Shown here in pieces: positions 7,302 to 14,706 of a stretch of DNA of 27,642 nt. Position numbers and translations under genes: made by a program. The notes under the pieces are model-generated. The model was not told the DNA's origin and did no database searches. It worked only from the letters and a program-made list of their open reading frames with translations. The DNA is from a virus. Position 1 is the first letter of the stretch. The number at the start of each line of letters is the position of its first letter. Location: positions 1 through 27,642 of the IMG/VR virus record IMGVR_UViG_3300012936_000128; one strand, written 5' to 3'.

Positions 7302-7325
7302 AATATAACATAAGGAATCTACAAT

Positions 7326-8021
7326 ATGGCTAATAGCACATCAGCAAATTTAAAGTTAACTGTTCAAACAACAGGAGAAAACTCAGGAACTTGGGGACAG
7401 TTTACTAATACAAATTTATTAATTTTGGAACAAGCCATTGGTGGTTACGATTCAATTGGAATTACAGCGGCAGCAACTTTAACTTTTTCAAATGGTGTTT
7501 TATCAAATGGTAAAAATCAAGTTCTAAAATTAACTGGAACTATTTCTGGAAATAAAAATGTAGTAATTCCAGATGGAATAGAAAAAACTTATTTAGTTGA
7601 AAATGCTACAACAGGAGCACACACTGTAACATTTAAAACTAGTTCTGGAACAGGTGCAACTTGGGCAACTACAGACAAAGGTTTTAAAATATTATATTCA
7701 GATGGAACTAATGTTGTAGATGTTACAGCTGACTTAGGTAATATTACTACAGCAGCAATTACTTCAGGTGCTATAACAGCTTCAGGTAATATTTTACCTG
7801 GTTCAAATGATACTTTTGATTTAGGAGCATCTGGAAATGTATGGAGAAACGTATTTACTGGAGATTTACATTTATCTAACGAGTCAAAAGATCAAGGAAA
7901 CATGATAGATGGAACCAAAGGCAACTGGACTTTGCAAGAAGGAAAAAATGATATATTTATGATTAATAATATATCTGGAGAAAAATTTAAAATAAAATTA
8001 GATAAAGTTGGAGATTCATAA
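7326..8021 (+). CDS. Tail fibre protein, short, with shared C-terminal module
   Basis: The product has 231 residues. The N-terminus (TSANLKLTVQTTGENSGTWG, then NTNLLILEQAIGGY) is a recurrent virion-attachment domain of marine phage and cyanophage tail fibres. Residues 50-135 are beta-rich. From about residue 155 (NILPGSNDTFDLGASGNVW) to the end it matches the C-terminal module of the 691-residue fibre. At the DNA level 40 of 42 bases agree between 6411-6452 and 7848-7889, and both differences are silent. This supports recent exchange or duplication of the module. The stop and the next start overlap by one base (TAATG), so the following adhesin is probably translationally coupled. Confidence 0.75.
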   Translation: MANSTSANLKLTVQTTGENSGTWGQFTNTNLLILEQAIGGYDSIGITAAATLTFSNGVLSNGKNQVLKLTGTISGNKNVVIPDGIEKTYLVENATTGAHTVTFKTSSGTGATWATTDKGFKILYSDGTNVVDVTADLGNITTAAITSGAITASGNILPGSNDTFDLGASGNVWRNVFTGDLHLSNESKDQGNMIDGTKGNWTLQEGKNDIFMINNISGEKFKIKLDKVGDS

Positions 8022-9316
8022 TGGGTATAAATTCATGTGGAACTACAATGTTAGACCAAGGAGTCTTTAATAATATTGGTACTGTTACTTGGGACACTAC
8101 AGCTAAAACTTCAAATTTTACGGCTACGTCAGGAAGTGGTTTTTTTGTTAATACTACTTCTGGAGCAATTACAGTAACACTCCCTAGTTCACCCTCGGCT
8201 GGTAATATCGTAGCTATTAAAGATTATGCAAACACAGCTGACACTAATAATATTACAATTGATAGAAATGGATCTAATATCAGAGGATCAGCATCAAATG
8301 CTGTACTTGATACCGAAGGAATATCAATTTTTTTAGTTTATGTTGATGGAACACAAGGTTGGCGACCAACTAATTCTGCGAAAAAAAGTGATCTTGCAGG
8401 TCCTTTTATAGAAGCCACTGGTGGGACAATTACAGAATCTGGAGATTTTAAAATTCATACTTTTACATCTCCAGGAACATTTTGCGTAACAAATGCAGGT
8501 TTACCCTCTGGATCAACTACAGTAGATTACATGGTTGTAGCTGGTGGTGCAGGTGGTGGAGGAGATAATGGTTGTGGATCTGGTGGTAGCGGCGGTGGAG
8601 GAGCTGGTGGATTTAGAGAATCCCATTCTACCCCAGTTTCAGGTTGTTATACAGCAAGTCCTTTAGCAACTCCGACGGCTTTACCTGTTTCTGTACAAGG
8701 TTATCCAATAACTGTTGGCGCTGGTGGAACTGGAGGTTGTGTTTCTAATCCAGGTGGTTCTGGTGCTAACTCTGTATTTTCAACAATTACATCTGCAGGC
8801 GGTGGAGGCGGTGGTAGATTTAATAGAACATCAAACACAGGCGGTTCTGGTGGTGGACAGGGTGCAAATAATGGAAGCGGACAAACAACAGGTTCAGCAG
8901 GTAATACACCACCTGTAAGTCCACCTCAAGGTAACAAAGGTGGTAACAGTATGAGTTTCGGAGGTGGTCCTGGAAGAGGTTCTTCTGGAGGTGGCGGAGC
9001 AACTGCAGCAGGGACGAATAATCCATCGGGAACTGATGGAACTGCTGGAGGAGCAGGAGCAACAACAAATATCACAGCATCACCTGTAGCTTACTCTGGA
9101 GGTGGTGGAGGCGGTGGCTGGAACGGAGCTTCTGCAGGCTCAGGTGGAACTGGTGGTGGTGGAGCTGGTGGATCAACTGCACCTGGTAGTAATGGAACTG
9201 CAAACCGTGGAGGAGGTGGTGGCGGTGCAGGCCCTACAAATGTTGGAGGAACTCCTGCTAGACCAGGTGGAACGGGTGGTTCTGGAATAGTAGTAATAAG
9301 GTATAAATTTAAATAG
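8021..9316 (+). CDS. Glycine-rich tail adhesin, paralog 1 of 3
   Basis: The product has 431 residues. Residues 1-125 form a beta domain shared with the next two genes (MGINSCGTT, TTAKTSNFTA, LPSSPSAG, DYANTADTN, RNGS, LVYVDGTQGW). Residues 130-172 (ATGGTITESGDFKIHTFTSP) lead into a long glycine-rich region (173-418) with runs of Gly and interspersed Ser, Ala and Thr, plus Cys at several positions (C155, C185, C209 and others). The protein ends GGSGIVVIRYKFK. Gly-rich phage adhesins such as S16 gp38 form polyglycine-II lattices that display variable loops to the host receptor; a similar role here is inference. The ribosome site is GGAG at 8010-8013. NTPPVSPPQGN (295-305) is conserved in all three paralogs. 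Confidence 0.75.
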   Translation: MGINSCGTTMLDQGVFNNIGTVTWDTTAKTSNFTATSGSGFFVNTTSGAITVTLPSSPSAGNIVAIKDYANTADTNNITIDRNGSNIRGSASNAVLDTEGISIFLVYVDGTQGWRPTNSAKKSDLAGPFIEATGGTITESGDFKIHTFTSPGTFCVTNAGLPSGSTTVDYMVVAGGAGGGGDNGCGSGGSGGGGAGGFRESHSTPVSGCYTASPLATPTALPVSVQGYPITVGAGGTGGCVSNPGGSGANSVFSTITSAGGGGGGRFNRTSNTGGSGGGQGANNGSGQTTGSAGNTPPVSPPQGNKGGNSMSFGGGPGRGSSGGGGATAAGTNNPSGTDGTAGGAGATTNITASPVAYSGGGGGGGWNGASAGSGGTGGGGAGGSTAPGSNGTANRGGGGGGAGPTNVGGTPARPGGTGGSGIVVIRYKFK

Positions 9317-9324
9317 GTAAAATT

Positions 9325-10578
9325 ATGGGTATAAATTCTTGTGGAACAACATTAATAAGTGATGGTAAATTTGCAAACATAGGTGCAGTTTCTTGGGAAA
9401 CAACAGCTAAGACATCTAATTTTACAGCAGCATCAGGAGAAGGGTATTTTGTAAATACTACATCTGGTGCAATTACAGTGACACTACCTAGTTCACCTTC
9501 TGCAGGAGATATTGTCGGAGTAAAAGATTACGCTAACACAGCAGATACAAACGCTATAACAATTGCTAGAAATGGATCTAATATTGATGGTGCAGCTGCA
9601 GATAAATTATTAATTATAGAAGGAGAAGCTGTATTATTAGTTTATGTAGATGGCACTAAAGGTTGGTTAGTTACAAATGCATCACAAGCAGATGATCTTA
9701 CAAACCCTTTTGTAGCAGCTACTGGTGGAACAATTACTTGTTCAGGAAATTTTAGAATCCATACTTTCACAAGTCCAGGTACTTTTACAGTAACAAATGC
9801 AGGTTCACCCTCTGGATCAAATACAGTTGACTATTTAGTAATCGCTGGTGGAGGTGGTGGCAGTAATGGTGGAGGTGGAGCAGGTGGATATAGAGAATCT
9901 TCTGGTGCAGCCTCTGGCTGTTATTCAAGATCACCTTTAGGTGCCTGTGTTTCAGCTTTACCAGTCTCTGCTCAAGGTTATCCAATAACAGTTGGCGCTG
10001 GTGGTGCTGGAAGTGGTTGTACAAGTAACCCAGGATCAAATTCAATTTTTTCAACTATTACATCTACTGGTGGTGGAGGACAAGATGATACTACCCCTGA
10101 TAGAGAAGGTGACGATGGTGGATCAGGTGGTGGAGGTGGAGGTAATAGAAATAATAGTGGTGGTTCAGGTAACACACCACCTGTAAGCCCTCCACAAGGA
10201 AATAATGGTGGTGCAGGTCAATCACCAGGCCCTTCGTTTGTAGGAGGCGGTGGTGGCGGTGGAGCAACAGCTGCAGGTACTCCAGGAATGCCTGGAAATA
10301 CAGGAAATGGTGGTGCCGGAGCAACATCAAGTATTAATGGAACACCTACTGCAAGAGCAGGTGGAGGTGGTGGAACTGGTGATAACCGTTCTCCAGCAGC
10401 ACCTGGTGGTACAGGTGGAGCTGGTGGTGGTGGAAATGGCGGAACTCCTCCTTCTGGAGGAAACACATCTGGAGCTGCAGGAACAGCTAACACTGGTGGT
10501 GGCGGTGGAGGTAAAGGTGTTGGATCAATCACAAGTGGTGGTAGCGGAATTGTAATAATAAGGTATAAGTTTCAATAG
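9325..10578 (+). CDS. Glycine-rich tail adhesin, paralog 2 of 3
   Basis: This 417-residue protein is collinear with its upstream neighbour: MGINSCGTT start, SPSAGDIVGVKDYANTADTN, VYVDGTKGWLVTN, ATGGTITCSGNFRIHTFTSP, then a glycine-rich region from about residue 173 to 404 and a GGSGIVIIRYKFQ ending. The N-terminal 170 residues are strongly conserved, whereas the Gly-rich region differs in length and in the residues between Gly runs; it contains GNTPPVSPPQGN at 282-293. It starts 8 nt after the previous stop, with the same TAGGTAAAA junction seen before paralog 3, so the intergenic DNA was duplicated with the gene. It is likely a receptor-binding fibre tip. Confidence 0.75.
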   Translation: MGINSCGTTLISDGKFANIGAVSWETTAKTSNFTAASGEGYFVNTTSGAITVTLPSSPSAGDIVGVKDYANTADTNAITIARNGSNIDGAAADKLLIIEGEAVLLVYVDGTKGWLVTNASQADDLTNPFVAATGGTITCSGNFRIHTFTSPGTFTVTNAGSPSGSNTVDYLVIAGGGGGSNGGGGAGGYRESSGAASGCYSRSPLGACVSALPVSAQGYPITVGAGGAGSGCTSNPGSNSIFSTITSTGGGGQDDTTPDREGDDGGSGGGGGGNRNNSGGSGNTPPVSPPQGNNGGAGQSPGPSFVGGGGGGGATAAGTPGMPGNTGNGGAGATSSINGTPTARAGGGGGTGDNRSPAAPGGTGGAGGGGNGGTPPSGGNTSGAAGTANTGGGGGGKGVGSITSGGSGIVIIRYKFQ

Positions 10579-10588
10579 GTAAAAAATT

Positions 10589-11755
10589 ATGGGAATAAAT
10601 TCAAGTGGAACATCAGTAATAGATCAAGGTAAGTTTCAAAACATAGGTGCAATTACTTGGGACACAACCGCAAAAACATCTAATTTTACAGCTACATCAG
10701 GAAATGGTTTTTTTGTAAATACAACTTCAGGAGCTATTACAGTAACTCTACCTTCTTCACCAAGTGCAGGAAGTGTGGTTGGTGTTGCTGATTATGCAAA
10801 TACTGCAGATACAAATAATATTACAATAGCTCGTAACGGTTCTAAAATTCAAGGCTTAACTTCAAATCTTATAATGTCAAAAGAGGGTTTATCTATTTTA
10901 TTAATTTATGTAGATGCAACACAAGGATGGTTATCAATTGATGCTGCAGAAGCAAATGATCTTGATAGAGCAGAATTTGTAGCAGCGACTGGTGGTACAA
11001 TAACTACCTCACCTTGTGGTGATTTTAAATTACATACTTTTACAGGCCCAGGTACTTTTTGTGTATCTAGTGCAGGTAATTCTTTTGGTTCAAATAAAAT
11101 AGATTATTTAGTTGTTGCTGGAGGAGCCTCAGGAGCAGGACCTGGAGGAGTTGCTGGTGGCGGAGGAGCTGGTGGTTTTAGAACTGCTTCTTGTTCTCCA
11201 GTATCAGTTCAAGGATATCCAGTAACTGTAGGTGGAGGTGGTTCAGTAAATCCTAGTAATGCAAGGGGTGGTTCTGGAAGTAATAGTGTTTTTAATTGTA
11301 CTACATCAGCTGGAGGCGGTGGCGGTGGTTTAAACGTACCAGGAGCTTCTGCAGCATCAGGTGGATCTGGTGGAGGTGGTGGTGGAGATAATATAAATAC
11401 TAGTGGAGCCGCTGGAAACACTCCACCTGTTAGCCCATCTCAAGGTAATCCTGGAGGAAACGGAGGAGGACCAAATCAAGGTGCAGGTGGTGGAGGTGGA
11501 GCAGGTGCTACAGGTTCTAATAATTCTGGAGGAAGTGGTGGACCTGGAGGTAATGGATCACCTTGGCCAGGAAACTCAACTACTTATGCAGGCGGTGGTG
11601 GTGGCGGTCGAGTCAGTGGATCTGTAGGAACAGGTGGAACTGGTGGTGGAGGAACTGCAAATTCAACCGCAGGAACAGCCAATACTGGCGGTGGAGGTGG
11701 AGGTAAACGAGCTGGTGGATCAGGAGTAGTTATAATTAAATATAAATTTCAATAG
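10589..11755 (+). CDS. Glycine-rich tail adhesin, paralog 3 of 3
   Basis: The product has 388 residues and is the shortest of the three. It starts MGINSSGTS (the early Cys of the other two is Ser here), keeps TTAKTSNFTA, LPSSPSAG and DYANTADTN, and has FVAATGGTITTSPCGDFKLHTFT before the glycine-rich part. It lacks the SGCY...PLA-type insertion present in the other two before PVSxQGYP. GNTPPVSPSQGN is at 276-287, and the end is VVIIKYKFQ. The Gly-rich region is the most diverged of the three. It is probably a receptor-binding adhesin diversified from a shared ancestor. The terminal stop is followed by a 39-nt gap with a good ribosome site for the next gene. Confidence 0.75.
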   Translation: MGINSSGTSVIDQGKFQNIGAITWDTTAKTSNFTATSGNGFFVNTTSGAITVTLPSSPSAGSVVGVADYANTADTNNITIARNGSKIQGLTSNLIMSKEGLSILLIYVDATQGWLSIDAAEANDLDRAEFVAATGGTITTSPCGDFKLHTFTGPGTFCVSSAGNSFGSNKIDYLVVAGGASGAGPGGVAGGGGAGGFRTASCSPVSVQGYPVTVGGGGSVNPSNARGGSGSNSVFNCTTSAGGGGGGLNVPGASAASGGSGGGGGGDNINTSGAAGNTPPVSPSQGNPGGNGGGPNQGAGGGGGAGATGSNNSGGSGGPGGNGSPWPGNSTTYAGGGGGGRVSGSVGTGGTGGGGTANSTAGTANTGGGGGGKRAGGSGVVIIKYKFQ

Positions 11756-11794
11756 TTGAATGATAATTAAAAATAATATATAAGGAGAAATATT

Positions 11795-12244
11795 ATGGCA
11801 CATTTTGCAAAACTAGGAGCTAACAGTAAAGTTATTCAAGTATTAACTCTTGATAACAAGGACATGTTAAATGCTGATGGTGTTGAAGATGAATTAGTAG
11901 GTCAACAATATTTAGAACAACACAATAATTGGCCTGCACAAATGTGGATTCAAACATCTTACAATACATCTAACAATGAACATAAATTAGGTGGAACACC
12001 TTTAAGAGGTAACTACGCAGGTATTGGTTATATTTGGGATGAAGATAATCAAATTTTTTGGCCAAAACAACCTTATCCTTCATGGGTAAAATTAATTGCA
12101 GAAGCAAGATGGCAGTCTCCAATAGGTGATATGCCAGCATTAACTCAAGAACAACAAGATCAAAACACGGCTGATACTCACTCGTGGGAATATTCTTGGA
12201 ATGAAGATAACACAACCTGGGACTTGACAGATTTAAAAGCATAA
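11795..12244 (+). CDS. Conserved virion-associated protein of marine phages, unknown function
   Basis: This 149-residue protein starts MAHFAKLGANSKVIQVLTL and contains MWIQTSYNT, RGNYAGIGYIWDED, PYPSWVK and a C-terminal Trp-rich stretch (SWEYSWNEDNTTWDLTD). I recognise this layout from small proteins beside fibre genes in cyanophages and other marine phages, without a known biochemical role. The many Trp and Tyr residues and the lack of catalytic motifs suggest a beta-sheet binding or structural protein, possibly carbohydrate-contacting (inference). AAGGAG (11782-11787) lies 7 nt before the ATG. It closes the adhesin block and precedes the oxygenase genes. Confidence 0.6.
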   Translation: MAHFAKLGANSKVIQVLTLDNKDMLNADGVEDELVGQQYLEQHNNWPAQMWIQTSYNTSNNEHKLGGTPLRGNYAGIGYIWDEDNQIFWPKQPYPSWVKLIAEARWQSPIGDMPALTQEQQDQNTADTHSWEYSWNEDNTTWDLTDLKA

Positions 12245-12262
12245 ATTAAAAATAGTGGTGGT

Positions 12263-12766
12263 ATGCAAAAGAAAGTATTAAGCGAACAATCTTTATATTA
12301 TGGTGATGTAGCAATGCCTAAAGATTGGGACATTGACCGAGATAAATTATTACAAGATATTTTAAGTTATTCATTTACAAATAAAGAATTCCCTTTTTCA
12401 AAAACATGGGACATGTTAAATACATATATAAAAGACCATGTTCGTGTTGAGCATGATCTTAGTTTAATTAATAAAAATTCTTGGGGAGATATATACAAAC
12501 CAAGTCAGTTATCAAAACCTTTATTAGATGTAGATCCAGTTGATCTTAGAAATTCACCTGATTTTACAATGCTTTATGGAGTTAATGTAAATAATTGTTG
12601 GATTAAAATATATTATGAAGACAATAGACGTAAAGGCAGAAGTTGGGACATAGAACTTACTAATAACAAATTTATTATTTTTCCTGCTACTAACATGTAT
12701 ACAATATCTAATGAACAGAAAGATAATTTAAATTTTATTCAGACAATAACTTATGAATATATCTAA
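12263..12766 (+). CDS. Conserved protein, possibly a degenerate 2OG/Fe(II)-type beta-helix protein
   Basis: The product has 167 residues. The N-terminal part (EQSLYYGDVAMPKDWDIDRD) and the middle are helical and charged. The C-terminal 60 residues (LYGVNVNNCWIKIYYEDNRR, SWDIELTNNKFIIFPATNMY, FIQTITYEYI) have the strand order and the IIFP turn seen at the end of 2OG/Fe(II) oxygenase barrels. However, the His expected a few residues after FP is absent and no H-x-D pair is visible. Catalysis by that mechanism is therefore unlikely. It overlaps the first clear oxygenase by 14 nt, so the two are translationally linked. It could be a partner, a regulatory paralog or unrelated. Confidence 0.5.
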   Translation: MQKKVLSEQSLYYGDVAMPKDWDIDRDKLLQDILSYSFTNKEFPFSKTWDMLNTYIKDHVRVEHDLSLINKNSWGDIYKPSQLSKPLLDVDPVDLRNSPDFTMLYGVNVNNCWIKIYYEDNRRKGRSWDIELTNNKFIIFPATNMYTISNEQKDNLNFIQTITYEYI

Positions 12767-13391
12767 TTACTATTGGTATTTTACATCTGCAATACCTCCT
12801 AAAATTTGTGACGATATAATTAGATATGGATTATCTAGATCTGAACAAGTAGCTAGAACCGGTGGTTATGAAGATAAAAAACTAACTAATGATCAAATTA
12901 AAAATATGAAAAAGAAAAGAAATTCTAATTTAGTTTGGTTAAATGATCCATGGATATATAAAGAATTACATCCCTATATTCATAAAGCTAATAAAAATGC
13001 AGGTTGGAATTTTGAATGGGATAGATCAGAGTCTATGCAATTTACAAAATATAAATTAAATCAATACTACGATTGGCATTGTGATAGTTGGGACAAACCT
13101 TATGACAGAAAAAATGTAAATCATCCTGAACACAATAAAATTAGAAAACTTTCTATGACTTGTCAATTAACAGATGGATCAGAATATGAAGGTGGAGAAT
13201 TAGAATTTGATTTTAGAAATTATGACCCACACATGAGGGAAGAAATTAAACATTTAAGACAAGCAAAAGAAATATTACCTAAAGGTTCTATTATTGTATT
13301 TCCCTCATTTGTATGGCACAGAGTTAAACCAGTTACGAAAGGAGTAAGATATTCATTGGTTATGTGGAACCTTGGATATCCTTTTAAATAA
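12753..13391 (+). CDS. 2-oxoglutarate/Fe(II)-dependent oxygenase (prolyl-4-hydroxylase-like)
   Basis: This 212-residue protein has the complete facial triad in the right order: H109-x-D111 (YYDWHCDSW), a GGELEF strand at 148-153, then the distal His H189 (IIVFPSFVWHRV) and R199 ten residues on (GVRYSLV) as the likely 2-oxoglutarate anchor. The family couples decarboxylation of 2-oxoglutarate to hydroxylation of a substrate, using Fe(II) and oxygen; the subgroup resembles PKHD/prolyl-hydroxylase-like enzymes. The substrate cannot be read from the sequence. It is the first of three such enzymes directly after the adhesin genes, suggesting action on virion proteins or on host surface molecules (inference). 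It overlaps the previous gene by 14 nt. Confidence 0.85.
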   Translation: MNISNYYWYFTSAIPPKICDDIIRYGLSRSEQVARTGGYEDKKLTNDQIKNMKKKRNSNLVWLNDPWIYKELHPYIHKANKNAGWNFEWDRSESMQFTKYKLNQYYDWHCDSWDKPYDRKNVNHPEHNKIRKLSMTCQLTDGSEYEGGELEFDFRNYDPHMREEIKHLRQAKEILPKGSIIVFPSFVWHRVKPVTKGVRYSLVMWNLGYPFK

Positions 13392-13392
13392 T

Positions 13393-14025
13393 ATGATAAT
13401 AAATGAATATTTTAGAACCCCTATATGGATTGAACAAAAACCAGAGTTTGTAAAATCTTTAAATAAAGCTTCTAATGAATATATAAAAGAAGCTAAAAAA
13501 AGAGAAAAAGATTATATAAAAGAATATGGTGACTTTGGAAGAAGTTACCATTCTACTGCTCTTATTAATGATAATAAATTTTTAGATTTTAGAAATTATA
13601 TAGGTCAAAAATCATGGGAGTTTTTAGATTGGCAGGGTTTTGATATGCATGAATATCAAACTATGTTTAGTGAGATGTGGGTACAAGAGTTTGCTAAAAA
13701 AGGTGGTGGTCATCATTCTGCACATATACATTGGAACCAACACGTATCAGGTTTTTATTTTTTAAAAGCAAGTGATAAAACTTCTTTTCCTATATTTCAC
13801 GAACCAAGAACCGGGGCACGTGCAACTAAATTAAAATTAAAAAATAACAAAGGTATTTTTCATGGAACCGAACTTATACATTTTAAAGTAAAACCTGGAA
13901 TGTTAATTATATTTCCAGGTTATTTAGAACATGAATATGCAGTAGATCATGGTATAGAACCTTTTAGATTTATACATTGGAATATACAAGCTGTACCAAA
14001 ACAAATGGCTAAAGATGTCTTTTAA
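13393..14025 (+). CDS. 2OG/Fe(II) oxygenase of the DUF/PF13759-like type
   Basis: I chose the ATG at 13393, one base after the upstream stop, over the ATG at 13372 because MIINEYFRTPIW is how members of this family usually begin. The product has 210 residues. The motif HSAHIHWNQHVSGFYFL (H111, H113, N115) is the signature of the putative 2OG-Fe(II) oxygenase family with an HxH-type ligand set. A distal His, H180 (IIFPGYLEHEY), and R192 (FRFIHW) follow at the expected spacing. The reaction is presumably hydroxylation; the substrate is unknown. It is a different subfamily from its neighbours, so the three oxygenases are not simple tandem duplicates. Confidence 0.8.
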   Translation: MIINEYFRTPIWIEQKPEFVKSLNKASNEYIKEAKKREKDYIKEYGDFGRSYHSTALINDNKFLDFRNYIGQKSWEFLDWQGFDMHEYQTMFSEMWVQEFAKKGGGHHSAHIHWNQHVSGFYFLKASDKTSFPIFHEPRTGARATKLKLKNNKGIFHGTELIHFKVKPGMLIIFPGYLEHEYAVDHGIEPFRFIHWNIQAVPKQMAKDVF

Positions 14026-14638
14026 AAAAAATAAATACACAGTTATTAGACAAGCTATTTCAAAAGATTTAGCTACGTTTGTTGCAAATTATTTTTGTAT
14101 GCAAAAACAAGTATATGATACTTGTAGACAGGCTAGATACTTTTCACCGTTTGAAAATATAATAGGTCACTACGAAGCACACGATGAGCAAATTCCAGAT
14201 ACATATAGTCAGTATGCAAATATAGCTATGGAAACTTTAATGTTAAAATGTCAACCAGCTATGGAAAAAACAACAGGGTTAAAATTATATCCTGCATATA
14301 CATATGCAAGGATTTATAAAAAAGGTGATGAACTTAAAAGACACAAAGATAGATTCTCTTGCGAGATATCTACTACTATGAATTTAGGTGGTGATGATTG
14401 GCCGATATATCTTGAACCATCTGGAAAAGAAGGTAAGAAGGGTATTAAAGTAGATCTAAAACCTGGAGATATGTTAGTTTATTCTGGTTGTGAATTAGAA
14501 CATTGGAGAAATAAATTTAAAGGCAAAGAATGTGTGCAAGTATTTCTTCATTATAACAACTGTAAAACACCTGGAGCAAAAGAAAATATGTTTGACAAAA
14601 GACCACATTTAGGACTTCCATCTTGGTTTAAAAGGTAG
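14015..14638 (+). CDS. 2OG/Fe(II) oxygenase, third of the cluster
   Basis: The product has 207 residues. Ligands are H110-x-D112 (ELKRHKDRFSCEIS) and H163 (YSGCELEHWRNKF). GDMLVYSG precedes the distal His as in typical double-stranded beta-helix oxygenases. The C-terminal strand VQVFLHYN lacks the usual Arg after the distal His, so the 2-oxoglutarate contact may be made by another residue such as K168 or K171. Similar proteins are frequent in T4-like cyanophages, to my knowledge with unknown substrate. It overlaps the previous gene by 11 nt and is followed directly by a long hairpin, which probably ends the fibre-oxygenase transcript. Confidence 0.8.
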   Translation: MSFKKNKYTVIRQAISKDLATFVANYFCMQKQVYDTCRQARYFSPFENIIGHYEAHDEQIPDTYSQYANIAMETLMLKCQPAMEKTTGLKLYPAYTYARIYKKGDELKRHKDRFSCEISTTMNLGGDDWPIYLEPSGKEGKKGIKVDLKPGDMLVYSGCELEHWRNKFKGKECVQVFLHYNNCKTPGAKENMFDKRPHLGLPSWFKR

Positions 14639-14640
14639 TA

Positions 14641-14695
14641 TATTATGATGGAGACAGTGATCCACCACATACCACTCGCTGTCTCCTTTATAATA
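14641..14695 (+). terminator. 20-bp near-perfect hairpin between oxygenase and nozzle genes
   Basis: Bases 14641-14660 pair with 14676-14695 at 19 of 20 positions (two are G-U, one T-T mismatch), with a GC-rich core GGAGACAG/CTGTCTCC and a 15-nt loop (14661-14675). It begins 3 nt after the oxygenase stop. It is longer than a standard terminator and lacks a clean T-run, so it may be a terminator, an RNase III-type processing site or a message stabiliser. Confidence 0.55.
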
Positions 14696-14706
14696 TTTGG
14701 ATAACT

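Noticed and set aside
9978-10532. Proline-rich open frames on the minus strand across the glycine-rich adhesins
   Set aside because: Gly codons GGN read on the opposite strand give Pro codons and suppress stops, so these frames are a by-product of the Gly-rich coding sequence. The same holds for other minus-strand frames at 11209-11421.
11756-11784. TTGAAT ... TATAAG promoter-like pair before the 149-residue gene
   Set aside because: The predicted start would fall after the ribosome site, leaving no usable leader; the match is likely chance in AT-rich DNA.
13372-13392. Earlier ATG for the second oxygenase
   Set aside because: It would add MDILLNN and overlap the upstream gene by 20 nt; the ATG at 13393 gives the family-typical N-terminus directly after the stop.
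14689-14694. Perfect TATAAT before the nozzle gene
   Set aside because: It is part of the base of the long hairpin and has no -35 element at a suitable distance.
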